DNA of 64,000 nucleotides, taken from NCBI RefSeq assembly GCF_963676685.1, contig NC_092354.1, positions 25,576,193-25,640,192 of the forward strand, read 5' to 3'. Of this stretch, positions 19,883 to 29,310 are shown one piece after another. The notes under the pieces are model-generated. The model was not told the origin of the DNA. It saw only the letters and a list, made by a program, of their open reading frames with translations, and did not search any database. Within the stretch, counting starts at the first letter, position 1. Each line of letters begins with the position of its first letter. The stretch is from Mytilus edulis (lineage: Eukaryota; Mollusca; Bivalvia; Mytilida; Mytilidae). A program made the translations under genes and the position numbers.

Positions 19883-20256
19883 GAAAACACAATACAAGTC
19901 AAAGTGATGATGACTTGTTTACAACTCCTTTAGCCAGTCCAACCACCGACACCACTGACACCGTCGCTGAAACACAAAGCCCTAAGCCGTCAACATCAGC
20001 TGCTTCTGTTCCAACAACTTTACCCAGTAAACCAGTATCAACTAAGACGGTTGTTGATTGTAGACATGTATTGATAACATCCAGAAAACGCAAAACCAGT
20101 AGCGATGACATCCGTGAATTGCAAGCCCAAGTGCTAAAAGGACAATTAGAAGAGCAGAAGCTGAACAAACAGAAATTACAGCTTAAAAAAGTTAATAATG
20201 GTCAAGACTATACCCTGTCATCATCTCAGATGGCTTTACTGACATCTTTGGTGTAG
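19883..20256 (+). pseudogene. Harbinger Myb/SANT-like accessory protein, exon 2
   Basis: The exon completes a split glycine codon and continues GKHNTSQSDDDLFTTPLASP, then a serine/threonine/proline-rich linker (PKPSTSAASVPTTLPSKPV) and a C-terminal coiled-coil-like helix (DDIRELQAQVLKGQLEEQKL, KQKLQLKKV), stopping at 20256. An N-terminal Myb domain, a low-complexity linker and a C-terminal dimerising helix are the usual layout of these accessory proteins. The exon itself is intact; the only lesion seen is the frameshift in exon 1. Confidence 0.7.
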
Positions 20257-20852
20257 TTATTTATTTTGTTATTTATAATTATGTTTTGATATTTCATGAT
20301 TTAAAGTTCATCGTTGAAGAATTGAAATGGTGTTGTTTAATAACTAGAAGATAGCAAACTACATGTATTCACCACTCAAATTTAAATGAAGTTGACACAA
20401 ATCTCAAACAATAGAAACAAAACGTAAAATTGGCTGATTAAGGTCAGAACAATTCAACTTACCAAAACATGAATACGGAAACTATATATAACCTGACGTG
20501 GAAAAAAATCAAGCAGATAATGGCGGGGTTTAATTATTTGTAAGCTCACAACCCTCTACCCAAAATTGAACAGTGATGATACAGCACAACCTGTAAAAAG
20601 TATTTTCAATGGGCTAACTCAAAAGATTGGTACCATCTACAACTTAATAATTAATATATAAAACAAAACCACACAAATCACCGAAATAAGAGAGTAAGTA
20701 TTCGCAGTTTATGAGATCCAGAGCTATAGTTCAACTATTTTTAAATTATCATGTTCTCCCAGCATACATTTTTAATCATTACTTTACAACGGATTTAGTG
20801 TAAAGACATCACGAAAACCGTGATGAGTACTACAAATTGATAAACACAAAAT
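20257..20852. other. Interval between the convergent Harbinger genes
   Basis: No gene. Around 20520-20590 (GGCGGGGTTTAATTATTTGT, CACAACCCTCTACCC) there is a diverged relative of the R2/R3 core. Confidence 0.4.
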
Positions 20853-21048
20853 TTAGGAAAAGAAATTTATTGCAATGTGATCTCTAATCCCTTGTCCGTC
20901 TTGTCTTCCAACATAAGCAAGTATTACAGGTTGGATATCTTCCTCCTGTTCACCGTCAACATCTGGTTCAAGTCTAAGAGTTGCAATGTTATGCAATACT
21001 GCACATGCAGTGATGATCCTACAGGCCTTTCCTGGTTTCATTCTTATC
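20853..21048 (-). pseudogene. HARBI1-like transposase, terminal exon
   Basis: On the minus strand an acceptor (TGTATTTCAG, ending near 21049) opens a frame reading MKPGKACRIITACAVLHNIA, then LRLEPDVDGEQEEDIQPVIL and GQGIRDHIAINFF to TAA at 20853. The ACxVLHNIA motif followed by IRDxI is diagnostic of the C-terminus of PIF/Harbinger transposases, whose DDE catalytic residues would lie in earlier exons. Those exons should be to the right, but 21.1-22.7 kb is occupied by R3 and R2 repeats and no further transposase exon was found. It converges on the Myb-like gene, as in typical two-gene Harbinger elements. Confidence 0.8.
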
Positions 21049-21119
21049 TGAAATACACATAAACTTCTTCAAATAAGTTTTAAACTCCATTGAATAAACA
21101 ATTGAAAAAATAGAAACAG

Positions 21120-21430
21120 AAAAAATAGATATAGGAAGATGTGGTGTGAGTGCCAATGAGACAACTCTCCATCCAAATAACAATTTAAAAATAAGTAAAC
21201 CATTATAGGTCAATGTACGGCCTTCAACACGGAGCCTGGGCTCACACCGAACAACAAGCTATAAAGGGCCCCAAAATTACTAGTGTAAAACCATTCAAAC
21301 GGGAAAATCAACGGTCCAATCTATAAAAAAAAAACGAGAAACGAGAAACACGTATATATTACATAAACAAACGACAACTACTGTACATCAGATTCCTGAC
21401 TTAGGACAGGTTCAAACAATTGCAGCGGAA
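21120..21430 (-). repeat. R3 dispersed repeat
   Basis: Begins AGATATAGGAAGATGTGGTG, runs through TGCCAATGAGACAACTCTCC, CATTATAGGTCAATGTACGG, CCATTCAAACGGG and ACAAACGACAACTACTG, and ends at CCTGACTTAGGACAGG. This is the fullest R3 copy in the window. It lies directly upstream of the HARBI1 exon on the transposase's coding strand. Confidence 0.7.
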
Positions 21431-21796
21431 AAGGCAGTTTTTGCTCCTTTTTTAAAATCATATACAAGCTTAAAATTACACCATTAAGATTATTTAATGT
21501 AATAAATGAATTTGTAGCAGCATAGCCATATTCCATGTTATGACCCAGACATTGGATTATCTTTTTCTTTTTCATTTTTGGCCTCGAATTATTGCCAGTA
21601 AACAATAGCTTAAGAAATTTATAATATAAATGTCAAGGAGACAACAACACATACCAGGAGGTTTAGAGCATTTGAAACCATTCATAGGCGGATCCAGGGG
21701 GGGGTTGGGGGTCCGCCCCACCCCCTTTCGTGGGAAAAATTTATATGATTATATAGGGAATCGTATAATCATATAATATACGAAACGGCCTCAACC
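21431..21796. other. Unannotated; GC-rich spacer fragment
   Basis: Around 21688-21736 lies GGCGGATCCAGGGGGGGGTT and CCGCCCCACCCCCTTTCGTG, a sequence I recognise as a fragment of a widespread mollusc repeat. A palindromic CGTATAATCATATAATATACG-like stretch follows. No gene seen. Confidence 0.35.
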
Positions 21797-22704
21797 TAAC
21801 AGCAGAAGGTCACCAACAGGTCTTCAATGTAGCGAGAAATTCCCGCACCCGGAGGCGTCCTTCAGCTGGCCCCTAAACAAATATATACTAGTTCAGTGAT
21901 AATGAACGCCATACTAATTTCCAAAGTGTACACAAGAAACTAAAATTAAAATAATACAAGACTAACAAAGGCCAGAGGCTCCTGACTTGGGACAGGCGCA
22001 AAAATGCGGCGGGGTTAAACATGTTTGTGAGATATCAACCCTCCCCCTATACCTCTAACCAATGTAGAAAAGTAAACGCATAACAATACGCACATTACAA
22101 TTCAGTTCAAGAGAAGTCCGAGGTCAGAAGATGTAACCAAAGAAAATAAACAAAAATGACAATAATACATAAATAACAACAGACTACTAGCAGTTAACTG
22201 ACATGCCAGCTCCAGACTTCAATTAAACTGACTGAAAGATTATGATTTCATCATATGAACATCAGGCACAATCCTTCCTGTTAGGGGTGTAGTATCATAC
22301 CATCATAACATATGAGAAGAACATAACCCGTGTCATGCCAACAACTGTTTTTAGAATAAATATGTTAAGTTCCGATGCAAAGACCTTATCAGTGACTCAA
22401 TATTAACGCCAACATATGCAATCTTTAATGACTTGACAACAGTATCGTATTTATATTACTTCTTAATAAGTCTATTCAAAGGTTTTGTAAGTTTCTGAGG
22501 TGAATACTGACACCTTTGTGCTTTATAAAGAATATTTCCATAAAAATTGGATGTGAAATACCTGAACGTATAAGAAGTCTGCATGTTGAGCTATATTTAC
22601 GAATGTCTTTATACCGATGATACAATTTAGTAAATGTTTTGACCAGTTTGTGATATCGAAAACCCTGGTGTAATAATTTTTCAGTAATACATAAATTTCT
22701 CTCG
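21797..22704 (-). mobile_element. R2 retroposon, reverse copy
   Basis: The whole ~980-bp R2 sequence known from the satellite array is present in reverse, from the 3' side (GGTCACCAACAGGTCTTCAA) to the ORF start (ATAAATTTCTCTCG at 22704). The coding part has diverged and has indels, so the frame that is open in the satellite copies is broken here. It is cut at almost the same 5' position as the satellite copies, which argues that R2 circulates as a defined truncated form rather than by random truncation. Confidence 0.75.
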
Positions 22705-23177
22705 TATATCCGTATCCGATTGAAATGGGAAATACATGTAAAATATCAACTTTTTTTAACATTAATAAAATTAAACAGAAAAAAAACCTCACATAGATAT
22801 GAGCAGTCGTTTGTGCTTTTGCTCTTCATTTATGTTTCTATGTATGATAAATGAGCTTTCAACTATAATTAAAAGATTGATTGTATTAGATGTAACAATT
22901 AGTCACTTATTTTAATGATTATTTTACTATATTTTATAAGTATTCAAATACTTTTCATTTTTTTAAGATATTCGTATAAGTTACAACCTTCAATAGGCCA
23001 TTTTCTTTATTGATTAATAAATAAATTTGGTGTTTTTACTGTCTTCTGATTGGTTAAAAAGTTAGTTTTATTTTTCAATGTTGTCAATTTTGATGGCGAA
23101 ACGCCCACTCTGTCGTTGTATATTCATACGCCAACATGTGTGTACAGTTGTTATTGTTAATAGAAATTTATTTATAA
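22705..23177. other. No gene seen; AT-rich
   Basis: Nothing recognised. It lies between the R2 copy and a large palindrome. Confidence 0.35.
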
Positions 23178-23331
23178 TGAATGGCAATAATTTATTTTGA
23201 TTTTATTGAACCATACAACTAATTTTTGACTCTTTACATTTTACATAATCCGCTTCGCGGATTATTCAATGTGAAGAGTCAAAAATTAGTTGTATGGTTC
23301 AATAAAATCAAAATAAATAATAGCCATACAT
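23178..23331. repeat. Large near-perfect palindrome, ~60-bp arms
   Basis: Arms 23178-23240 and about 23270-23331 are reverse complements with few mismatches (TTGAACCATACAACTAATTT against AAATTAGTTGTATGGTTCAA). The centre ATAATCCGCTTCGCGGATTAT is itself a perfect small hairpin. It is a foldback element or cruciform-forming site with no coding capacity. Confidence 0.85.
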
Positions 23332-23364
23332 TAAATACATTGTATTCAACAAGATTTAACCACT

Positions 23365-23594
23365 ACCTATAGCTAATTGTAAGAGATATAATCTTAAATC
23401 GGTAACTTTATTTATTGTTTAATTTACAATATGTCACAATAATTGTTTGTAAATAGCTGTATAAGATGTAACGTTAAACCAGCCACTATTCCATTGGTAA
23501 CTTTACCACATTTTACTGTAAATAGGACTGCTTTTAGGATTATTTTATTAGATGTTACGCAGAAACTGCTCCAACAAAGTTATGAGGAGGACAG
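23365..23594. repeat. 230-bp direct duplication, first copy
   Basis: Nearly identical to 23681-23910 at an exact offset of 316. Both begin ACCTATAGCT and end ATGAGGAGGACAG. The 86 bp between them (23595-23680) are an almost exact copy of 22216-22301 from the R2 element 1.4 kb to the left. The pattern is that of a templated insertion made during break repair or replication template switching. Confidence 0.85.
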
Positions 23595-23680
23595 ACTTCA
23601 ATTAAACTGACTGAAAGATTATGATTTCATCATATGAACATCAGGCACAATCCTTCCTGTTAGGGGTGTAGTATCATACC

Positions 23681-24031
23681 ACCTATAGCTAGTTGTAAGA
23701 TATATAATCTTAAATCGGTCACTTTATTTATTGTTTAATTTACAATATGTCACAATAATTTTTTGTAAATAGCTGTATAAGATGTAACGTTAAACCAGCC
23801 ACTATTCCATTGGTAACTTTACCACATTTTACTGTAAATAGGACTGCTTTTAGGATTATTTTATTAGATGTTACGCAGAAACTGCTCCAACAAAGTTATG
23901 AGGAGGACAGATTAAAATTGACACTCCGTAAATTTTATGGACACCATCATGATTTGGATTCTAAAAAGACTGAAGTTTCGGAAGCATTGTATTTTCCCAT
24001 AAAGAGACATCTCGATAAATTCTCTGAATAA
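23681..24031 (+). pseudogene. R2-family reverse-transcriptase-like C-terminal fragment
   Basis: The second copy of the duplication continues into unique sequence, and the plus strand reads ILLDVTQKLLQQSYEEDRLK then LTLRKFYGHHHDL. It aligns with the R2 reading frame (ITEKLLHQGFRYHKLVKTFT then KFYHRYKDI): leucine pairs, KFY and the trailing D are in register. I recognise this segment as the C-terminal end of a reverse-transcriptase-type ORF common in mussels, but the clade is uncertain. From about 23961 it overlaps the exonuclease exon on the other strand, so the last 20-odd codons are probably fortuitous. Confidence 0.45.
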
Positions 24032-24722
24032 AAATTTGGTGAGAATTCAATGTGCGGACCACAAAATCAATCCAGTCTTTATTGCAGATGTTAAGAAGTC
24101 CATGACATTGGTAAAAGTAGTTGTGGTTTTCTTTTAGTTGCAGTTTTCCGGATATATTTTCTAAGCAGAATGTTTTGTTTTCTGATGCTTGCCAAAGGTT
24201 TAAAGGTTTAGAATGTAGTAAGTTTTTTATTTCAATAATACCAGTTTCTCCTGTGGATATAGTAACTATGCCATCTGGACTAGCAGCCAAGTATTTGTCG
24301 GTATGATGTATGACCAGTCCACTACGTTCTACAGATACATTTTCATTTTCTTCAGCTTTCTTTAGTTTGTATTCCTCTATTGTTGTGTCTTCTTGGTTAA
24401 TACCATTTCTTGTGTGACGATTTCCACTGAATGACGAATAAAGAATGGTACGGACAAATTTTGCAATAGGCAGAGATGGATTTCTTTTGACAATTGAACC
24501 AAAGTTAGATGCAGTTATTCTCTTTTTCCTTTCTGAATGCCAAAGACCTGACTGAGATTGAAGAACTGTAGAAGTAGTTATATTTTTACACTGTTGGGCC
24601 GAAAGATTGATAGGAGTTTGTAAAAATTTATCTTGAAGTTTTTGAAGTACTGTAGTGGAGACATCTTCTACAACATCAGTAGCTTCTGGACCATATGCTC
24701 TAGTAGCCTTTCTTGTAACCCA
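23961..24722 (-). CDS. YqaJ-type exonuclease exon, 253 residues
   Basis: The minus strand is open for 254 codons from an acceptor-like ATTAG at 24723 to TAG at 23961. Numbering from 24722: RKKRITASNFGSIVKRNPSL (N-terminal part of the fold), SPDGI with the metal-binding D at about 150, IEIK with E164 and K166, and YFYQ with Q205. These are the catalytic D, E-x-K and Q of the YqaJ/lambda-exonuclease branch of PD-(D/E)xK nucleases, all present in order. No initiator was found, so it should be a late exon of a longer protein; a SWIM-type zinc finger often precedes it in animal relatives. In molluscs such genes are multicopy and probably of mobile or viral origin. It is the most intact enzyme fragment in the window. 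Confidence 0.75.
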   Translation of the reverse strand, partial: WVTRKATRAYGPEATDVVEDVSTTVLQKLQDKFLQTPINLSAQQCKNITTSTVLQSQSGLWHSERKKRITASNFGSIVKRNPSLPIAKFVRTILYSSFSGNRHTRNGINQEDTTIEEYKLKKAEENENVSVERSGLVIHHTDKYLAASPDGIVTISTGETGIIEIKNLLHSKPLNLWQASENKTFCLENISGKLQLKENHNYFYQCHGLLNICNKDWIDFVVRTLNSHQIFIQRIYRDVSLWENTMLPKLQSF

Positions 24723-24848
24723 CTAATGATACACATTTGGGCTGGTATAAGTCGTCAGTGGACCACGAGTATTCTGATAAAATCAAATATTATTTGAAAA
24801 CATCACATCAGCATTCGACATAAACTCTATATTGGCGACAGACCTATA

Positions 24849-25274
24849 TTGATTGATTGTTGGTTGTTTAACGTCCAGTGGCAAATATTTCATGCATCTT
24901 CAGGACGAGAACAAGTTTACAATAAATACAATAGGTAGGTTTTGTCATAAAAGAGGCCATTCGGGATGATAGTCGGGGAAATTTAGACTGCCACTAGAAA
25001 ATGAGGGTAAATTGGATAGGGACAAAAATTTGGCCTTGCAACAGGCCACCTACGGACCGCTCAAAGAGTTGTTGCAAGGGTTCTTAACGTGCAGAGAGCG
25101 TGGCACTCTCTTTACACGAGGCATCGGATTTAACGTCCCCAATCTGACCGGACGTGACTGCGAACTTATACATCCCGCACAGCCAAACGGACACCCCACT
25201 TCGGCAAGCGTTTTACTGCCGGTCGAAAGAAGACCAAGTGACCATATTTCTATTCCCCAGTCACCCTTGGGGGC
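24849..25274 (-). mobile_element. R1 SINE-like retroposon inside a Tc1/mariner remnant
   Basis: A full-length reverse copy, from TTGATTGATTGTTGG (tail) to GTCACCCTTGGGGG (head). An exact 14-bp duplication, GCGACAGACCTATA, lies at 24835-24848 and 25275-25288, the best target duplication in the window. Plus-strand frames that read through it (for example from 25012) are the antisense of the repeat and not genes. Confidence 0.85.
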
Positions 25275-25308
25275 GCGACAGACCTATAAGCATTCATCCT
25301 GACACTCA

Positions 25309-25436
25309 TCGACTACAACAAGATAATGATCCTAAGCACACTGCAAATGCAACAAAAGACTTCATAAAACAGCTGAATATTAACTGCTGGGATGTCTAGC
25401 AGAAAGTCCCGATTTTAATCCAATCGATATGGAGAG
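25309..25436 (+). pseudogene. Tc1/mariner transposase fragment
   Basis: The plus strand reads LQQDNDPKHTANATKDFIKQ, then LNINCWDV. After a one-base frame break it continues AESPDFNPIDM. This is the segment around the second and third catalytic acidic residues of Tc1 transposases (QDNDPKHT, SPDxNPI). The stop and frameshift make it non-functional. Its 5' neighbour is the R1 insertion. Confidence 0.8.
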
Positions 25437-25625
25437 TAGCATAATGAAAGTTCTGCAAGTTTTGTATATCTAAAATCGATGTTTACATATATCCCTATTG
25501 GCAAATCAATTTTCCCCAAATTAAGTTAAGAGGGGGGTGTGGGGGTCAGCGAAAAAACTATGCGAATTAAGTTTTTTATCCTACATTGAACTTTTGATGT
25601 CGTCCCTAAAGAAGTCCACTATTAA

Positions 25626-25828
25626 GGCCATATTATCAACAAAGAATGCATTGCAGTAGATCCAGAGAAAACGGTATCTGCACATTCCTTTGCACCGAAA
25701 AATCAAAAAGAAGTACGTATGTTCCTTGGACTATGCAATCATTACCGGAAGTTAATACACAGCTATTCCAAAATAACTTCTACCCTAAATCAGCTTCTAC
25801 ATAAACACAAACTGGAGGAGCCGTAAAA
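25626..25828 (+). pseudogene. Ty3-type retrotransposon, end of reverse transcriptase region
   Basis: An uninterrupted frame to TAA reads GHIINKECIAVDPEKTVSAH and later QKEVRMFLGLCNHYRKLI. The GHxIxxEGI-type start and the FLGLCNHYRKxI block are the connection after the Ty3 reverse transcriptase. No long terminal repeat was seen. The copy is a relic. Confidence 0.75.
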
Positions 25829-25909
25829 ACTGCTAAAGTTCTTTTCAACAAAATTATATGTCGATACGGACCTTGCAGAAACCTTCAATTCAAACCTGCA
25901 AAATTTTCC

Positions 25910-26130
25910 AGAGAACTAATAATTAGCGTAACACATCATCCTACCACCCAGAATGTAATGCAGCATCCGAACGACAAAATCGTACAACCAAACGACCTGG
26001 CCAGACTATTTACAAGGCGTTATGATGGCTTTCTGAAACACGATACAATATAGTCCATATTATTTGGTCTTTGGAAGAGAGCCTCGAAATCCGATAGACA
26101 TTGCACTAATTCCAGAATCTACTAAAGGAT
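25910..26130 (+). pseudogene. Ty3-type retrotransposon, integrase remnants
   Basis: Short frames carry SSYHPECNAASERQNRTT (the YHPxxNGxxERxNR-type integrase block with its catalytic glutamate region) and, after frame changes, SPYYLVFGREPRNPID (the block near the integrase C-terminal domain). They lie about 90 bp after the reverse-transcriptase end, so RNase H and most of the integrase have been deleted. Confidence 0.7.
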
Positions 26131-26586
26131 TGATCAAGTTTTGCTTAGAACCTAGTGTTTTACACAAGTAAAGGTTGTAACTTTGAACAAGGATCACTGA
26201 ATGTAGTATACTGAAATAACCACAATTATTGTTGTAGTTATTGCCGTTGTTGTATCATTTCATACCATATTCTATATATATTTGAATTTTACACGTGTAA
26301 GCTTGCATATACATAGATTAATTATAAATGGTATACAAAATCATATTATAAACCAATTTTGGTCACAAATAGGAGTGCAATATGGACTCGTCACTGTTTT
26401 GTGGTTTTGTTTCCATTGAATGCACAGGAGTGACAACCTGTATACTAAATGTCACAAAAACGGATAACCATGTTTGATTTGATGAAACCTACAAATATAG
26501 CAAAGCCACTGATGATCTGATAATCAATTCAAATTCTTGATTGTTTTTTCGAGAACCCTTGCAGTATAGTGTAGTTTTTGTTAGGA
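26131..26586. other. No gene seen; 3' flank of the Ty3 remnant
   Basis: AT-rich; no open frame or repeat recognised. Confidence 0.35.
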
Positions 26587-26880
26587 TCATAATAGTTATC
26601 AAAAGTACCAGGATTATAATTTAGTACGCCAGACGCGCGTTTCGTCTACATAAGACTCATCAGTGACGCTCAAATCGAAATATTTATAAAGTCAAACAAG
26701 TACAAAGTTGAAGAGCATTGAGGATCCAAAATTCCAAAAAGTTGTGCCAAATTTGGCTAAGGTAATGTATGCCTGGAATAAGAAAATCTTAGTTTTTCGA
26801 AAAATTCAAAGTTTTGTTAACAGAAAATTTATAAATATGACCACATGATTGATATTCATGTCAACACCAAAATGTTGACT
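26587..26880 (+). repeat. R4 dispersed repeat
   Basis: Starts near AATAGTTATCAAAAGTACCA, contains ACGCCAGACGCGCGTTTCGT and GACTCATCAGTGACGCTCAA, and ends near ATGTTGACTACTGGGCC. It matches the reversed copy at 1066-1336 over most of its length. Confidence 0.65.
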
Positions 26881-26989
26881 ACTGGGCCAATGATCATCAT
26901 TGCCCTCCCTTTTCCCCCTCTAATTCCTTAAATACGTAGTCTTACTTTTATGATTATTATAAAAGCATCCCTTTCGTTGTTTTATATAT

Positions 26990-27165
26990 CTATTCATATA
27001 AAAGAGGGACGAAAGATACCAAATGGACAGTCAAACTCATAAATCTAAAACAAACTGACAACGCCATGGCTAAAAATGAAAAAGACAATCAGACAAACAA
27101 TAGTACACATGACACAACATAGAAAACCAAAGAATAAACAACACGAACCCCATATAATGGAGTCA
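26990..27165 (+). repeat. Mussel dispersed repeat, single copy here
   Basis: AAAAGAGGGACGAAAGATAC, CAGTCAAACTCATAAATC, ACTGACAACGCCATGGC and GAATAAACAACACGAACCCC are, from memory, a very abundant Mytilus repeat. It has no second copy in this window, so the call rests on recognition alone. Confidence 0.4.
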
Positions 27166-27685
27166 TGTTCTTTTGAATTGTGGAGTTAGCATAGACATTT
27201 TAGTATATTTATGTCAGGAGTCCCTCTCCTCAGAATGTTTTAGTATATTTATGCTAGTCACCCCTCCTCATACACTTTGTATATTTATTATAGTCCAAAA
27301 TTTGCATTTTCTATGTTCGTAATGTTTTCAGCATGTACACACTTTCAGCAACCAGCAAGATGAATTCCCAAAAGACGAATAACCACAGATGGAGTATTAT
27401 AACCACCAAAATACGAAATGTAGCAATCTGTGCCCGGTACGACCACTTCGGGGAAGTAGTGGAGAATACAACCGGAAGAAAAGTGTCTTTAGGAACTTTT
27501 ATAATAATTCGCAAAGTGCTTTATATGATTTGAATATTTATATGAACTCTCGTTTTAAATTGAATTTTTCCCATTTTTGTTTTATGTTGAATAGTTCTTG
27601 TTTCACATGTTTCTTTATTCTTAATAATAATTTTTCTTTATTTCAAATACCAAAAAGATTATAGCTTTACTATTTTACAACTTAA
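27166..27685. other. Unassigned; weak coding flavour near 27350-27520
   Basis: Overlapping short frames on both strands exist around 27330-27530, including KMNSQKTNNHRWSIITTK. I cannot support any of them as a gene. There is a short duplicated phrase (TTTTAGTATATTTATG at about 27199 and 27238). Confidence 0.35.
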
Positions 27686-27889
27686 ATGAAGACAGTTGTT
27701 AGGCAAGAAGGTATGGCTTTAACTCCAAACAGGGATAATAGAGAAGAAAGACAGTTCTCACAAGTTCCATGCAGATGTTGCGGTAATTCATGTCGTACAA
27801 GAAGGCAATGTCCTGCATACAATGTGAGATGTTTTAGTTGTGATAATATAGGTCACGACAAAGGGGTGTGTGATCAAACCGAAATAGGA
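27686..27889 (+). pseudogene. Retrotransposon gag-like zinc-knuckle ORF
   Basis: A 67-codon ATG frame contains CRCCGNSCRTRRQCPAYNVR followed by CFSCDNIGHDKGVC. The second part is a classical C-x2-C-x4-H-x4-C knuckle; the first is the degenerate cysteine cluster that usually precedes it in Ty3-type gag proteins of molluscs. It would bind element RNA in the capsid particle. The capsid part is not upstream in frame. It may belong to a different element copy from the pol remnants at 25.6-26.1 kb, since gag here lies on the wrong side of pol. Confidence 0.65.
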
Positions 27890-27930
27890 TAAAATCCGGT
27901 ACCTAAACATTTGCTGTCAGAAAGAACAAA

Positions 27931-28347
27931 ATGCCGCTCAATAGACCGACAAACTATCTACTTAGATCTGCAGGGTTAACAGATTTAGAACCGATCACAG
28001 AAGAAAACAATCAACAAGAAGTTGCAGTCGAAATTAAAGTAAATCAACAAAATCAACAACCCATAATGAATAATGCAGCAGAAGCTGTAGAGGTAAATAA
28101 TCAGGTAAACTCGTCTTCAGTACATGTAAAACCTAACAGATTCAATGGGTGTACCAAACTAGACATCTGGCTCAAACAATTCAATTTGTGGAAAAGAATA
28201 CAAAACTTAAGCAATGAACAAGCGTGTAAGGCCTTATACTTTTACTTAGAGGAGGGATCATCACAGTCGAGTCGGTTTACATGTGCATGGTTTTCCAAAG
28301 TTACTAATTCACTGCACTATGGTTTCATAATAGATTTGAAATATTAA
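27931..28347 (+). pseudogene. Retrotransposon gag-like capsid N-terminus, ends in a foldback
   Basis: The ATG frame reads a polar glutamine/asparagine-rich leader (ENNQQEVAVEIKVNQQNQQP), then KPNRFNGCTKLDIWLKQFNL and SNEQACKALYFYLEEGS. The FxG-x5-WLxxF-x10-LYFYL arrangement is the start of Ty3-type capsid domains. After residue ~112 the codons come from the left arm of an inverted repeat (28266-28518), so the C-terminus is not native. The capsid domain is truncated. Confidence 0.6.
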
Positions 28348-28518
28348 CTCAACGAAACATAATATTCACTTTTATATTCTGGTTAATAAATTTCACTTCA
28401 GTTTACAACCTTTAACAATCGTCATATTATATATTATTACATATCATATTCTATTATGAAACCATAGTGCAGTGAATTAGTAACTTTTGAAATCACTGCA
28501 CATGTATATTGACTCGAC
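28266..28518. repeat. Foldback, 70-bp arms, 113-bp spacer
   Basis: 28266-28335 and 28449-28518 are reverse complements with a few mismatches (TTACTAATTCACTGCACTAT against ATAGTGCAGTGAATTAGTAA). The right arm ends at GACTCGAC, matching GTCGAGTC at the left start. It truncates the gag frame. Confidence 0.8.
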
Positions 28519-29029
28519 TATGTAAATTGTTTGAACTGAAACTTGAGCGGAATTTTTAGTTAAGAAAATGTGTGGGTGCCATCCGGTAATATAACGTTCA
28601 ATTATAAAAAAATATTCTCGTAACTGTGTTTTTATACTTCCGGTCCCGCCATGAACGGACGGAAAGAAAACAGCAGTCGAAACAAAAGCATAGATTGCTA
28701 AATAATAATTTGTGAGAGTAAAATGGAATTTGTAGAAAGACAATATGACTGATCTGTAATCATAAAAATCAGAATAAGGTGTTCTATTATCGATATTTAC
28801 TAGAACACACCCGCGAAATCGCGGGCATTCAGAGCGTAGTTTAAAGTATCAGTATGTAGAGTGTTGTTGGAAGAATTTTGTTAAATACAGAATGACTGGA
28901 GAATTTCAGCAAAAGTATCATAATTTTTTTTTACCCTCCACCTTTATTTCCAAAGTTCACAATTTTTGGTTTTCTATCAATTTCAATATGAACATACATT
29001 TCGTATGTTATGAACATTTATTTAAGTAA
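28519..29029. other. No gene; short GC-rich hairpin
   Basis: CCCGCGAAATCGCGGG at 28809-28824 is a perfect 6-bp hairpin in AT-rich surroundings and resembles a mollusc repeat terminus. Otherwise nothing recognised. Confidence 0.4.
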
Positions 29030-29310
29030 GGAGCCTGTAATTCAGTGGTTGTCGTTTGTTTATGTTTAACATATTTGTTTTTCGTTCATTTTTTGTACAT
29101 AAATAAGGCCGCTAGTTTTCTCGTTTGCATTGTTTTACATTGTCATTTCGGGGCCTTTTGAAGCTGAGTATGCGGTATGGGCTTTGCTCTTTGTTGAAGG
29201 CCGCACGGTAACCTATAATTGTTAATTTCTGTGTCATTTTGGTCTCTTGTGGAGAGTTGTCTCAACATGGCAATCATACCACATCTTCTTTTTTTTGTAA
29301 TCAATGAATT
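29030..29310 (+). repeat. R3 dispersed repeat
   Basis: The order is CAGTGGTTGTCGTTTGTTTA, AACATATTTGTTTTTCGTTC, TGCGGTATGGGCTTTGCTCT, TTGTTGAAGGCCGCACGGTA, ACCTATAATTGTTAATTTCT and TCTCTTGTGGAGAGTTGTCT, ending ATACCACATCTTC. It is the opposite orientation to the copies at 6440 and 21120. Confidence 0.7.

Noticed and set aside
25012-25399. Two overlapping plus-strand frames of 96 and 81 codons
   Set aside because: They are the antisense of an R1 copy; equivalent frames appear in every R1 copy (12689-12904, 13799-13999, 33892-34164).
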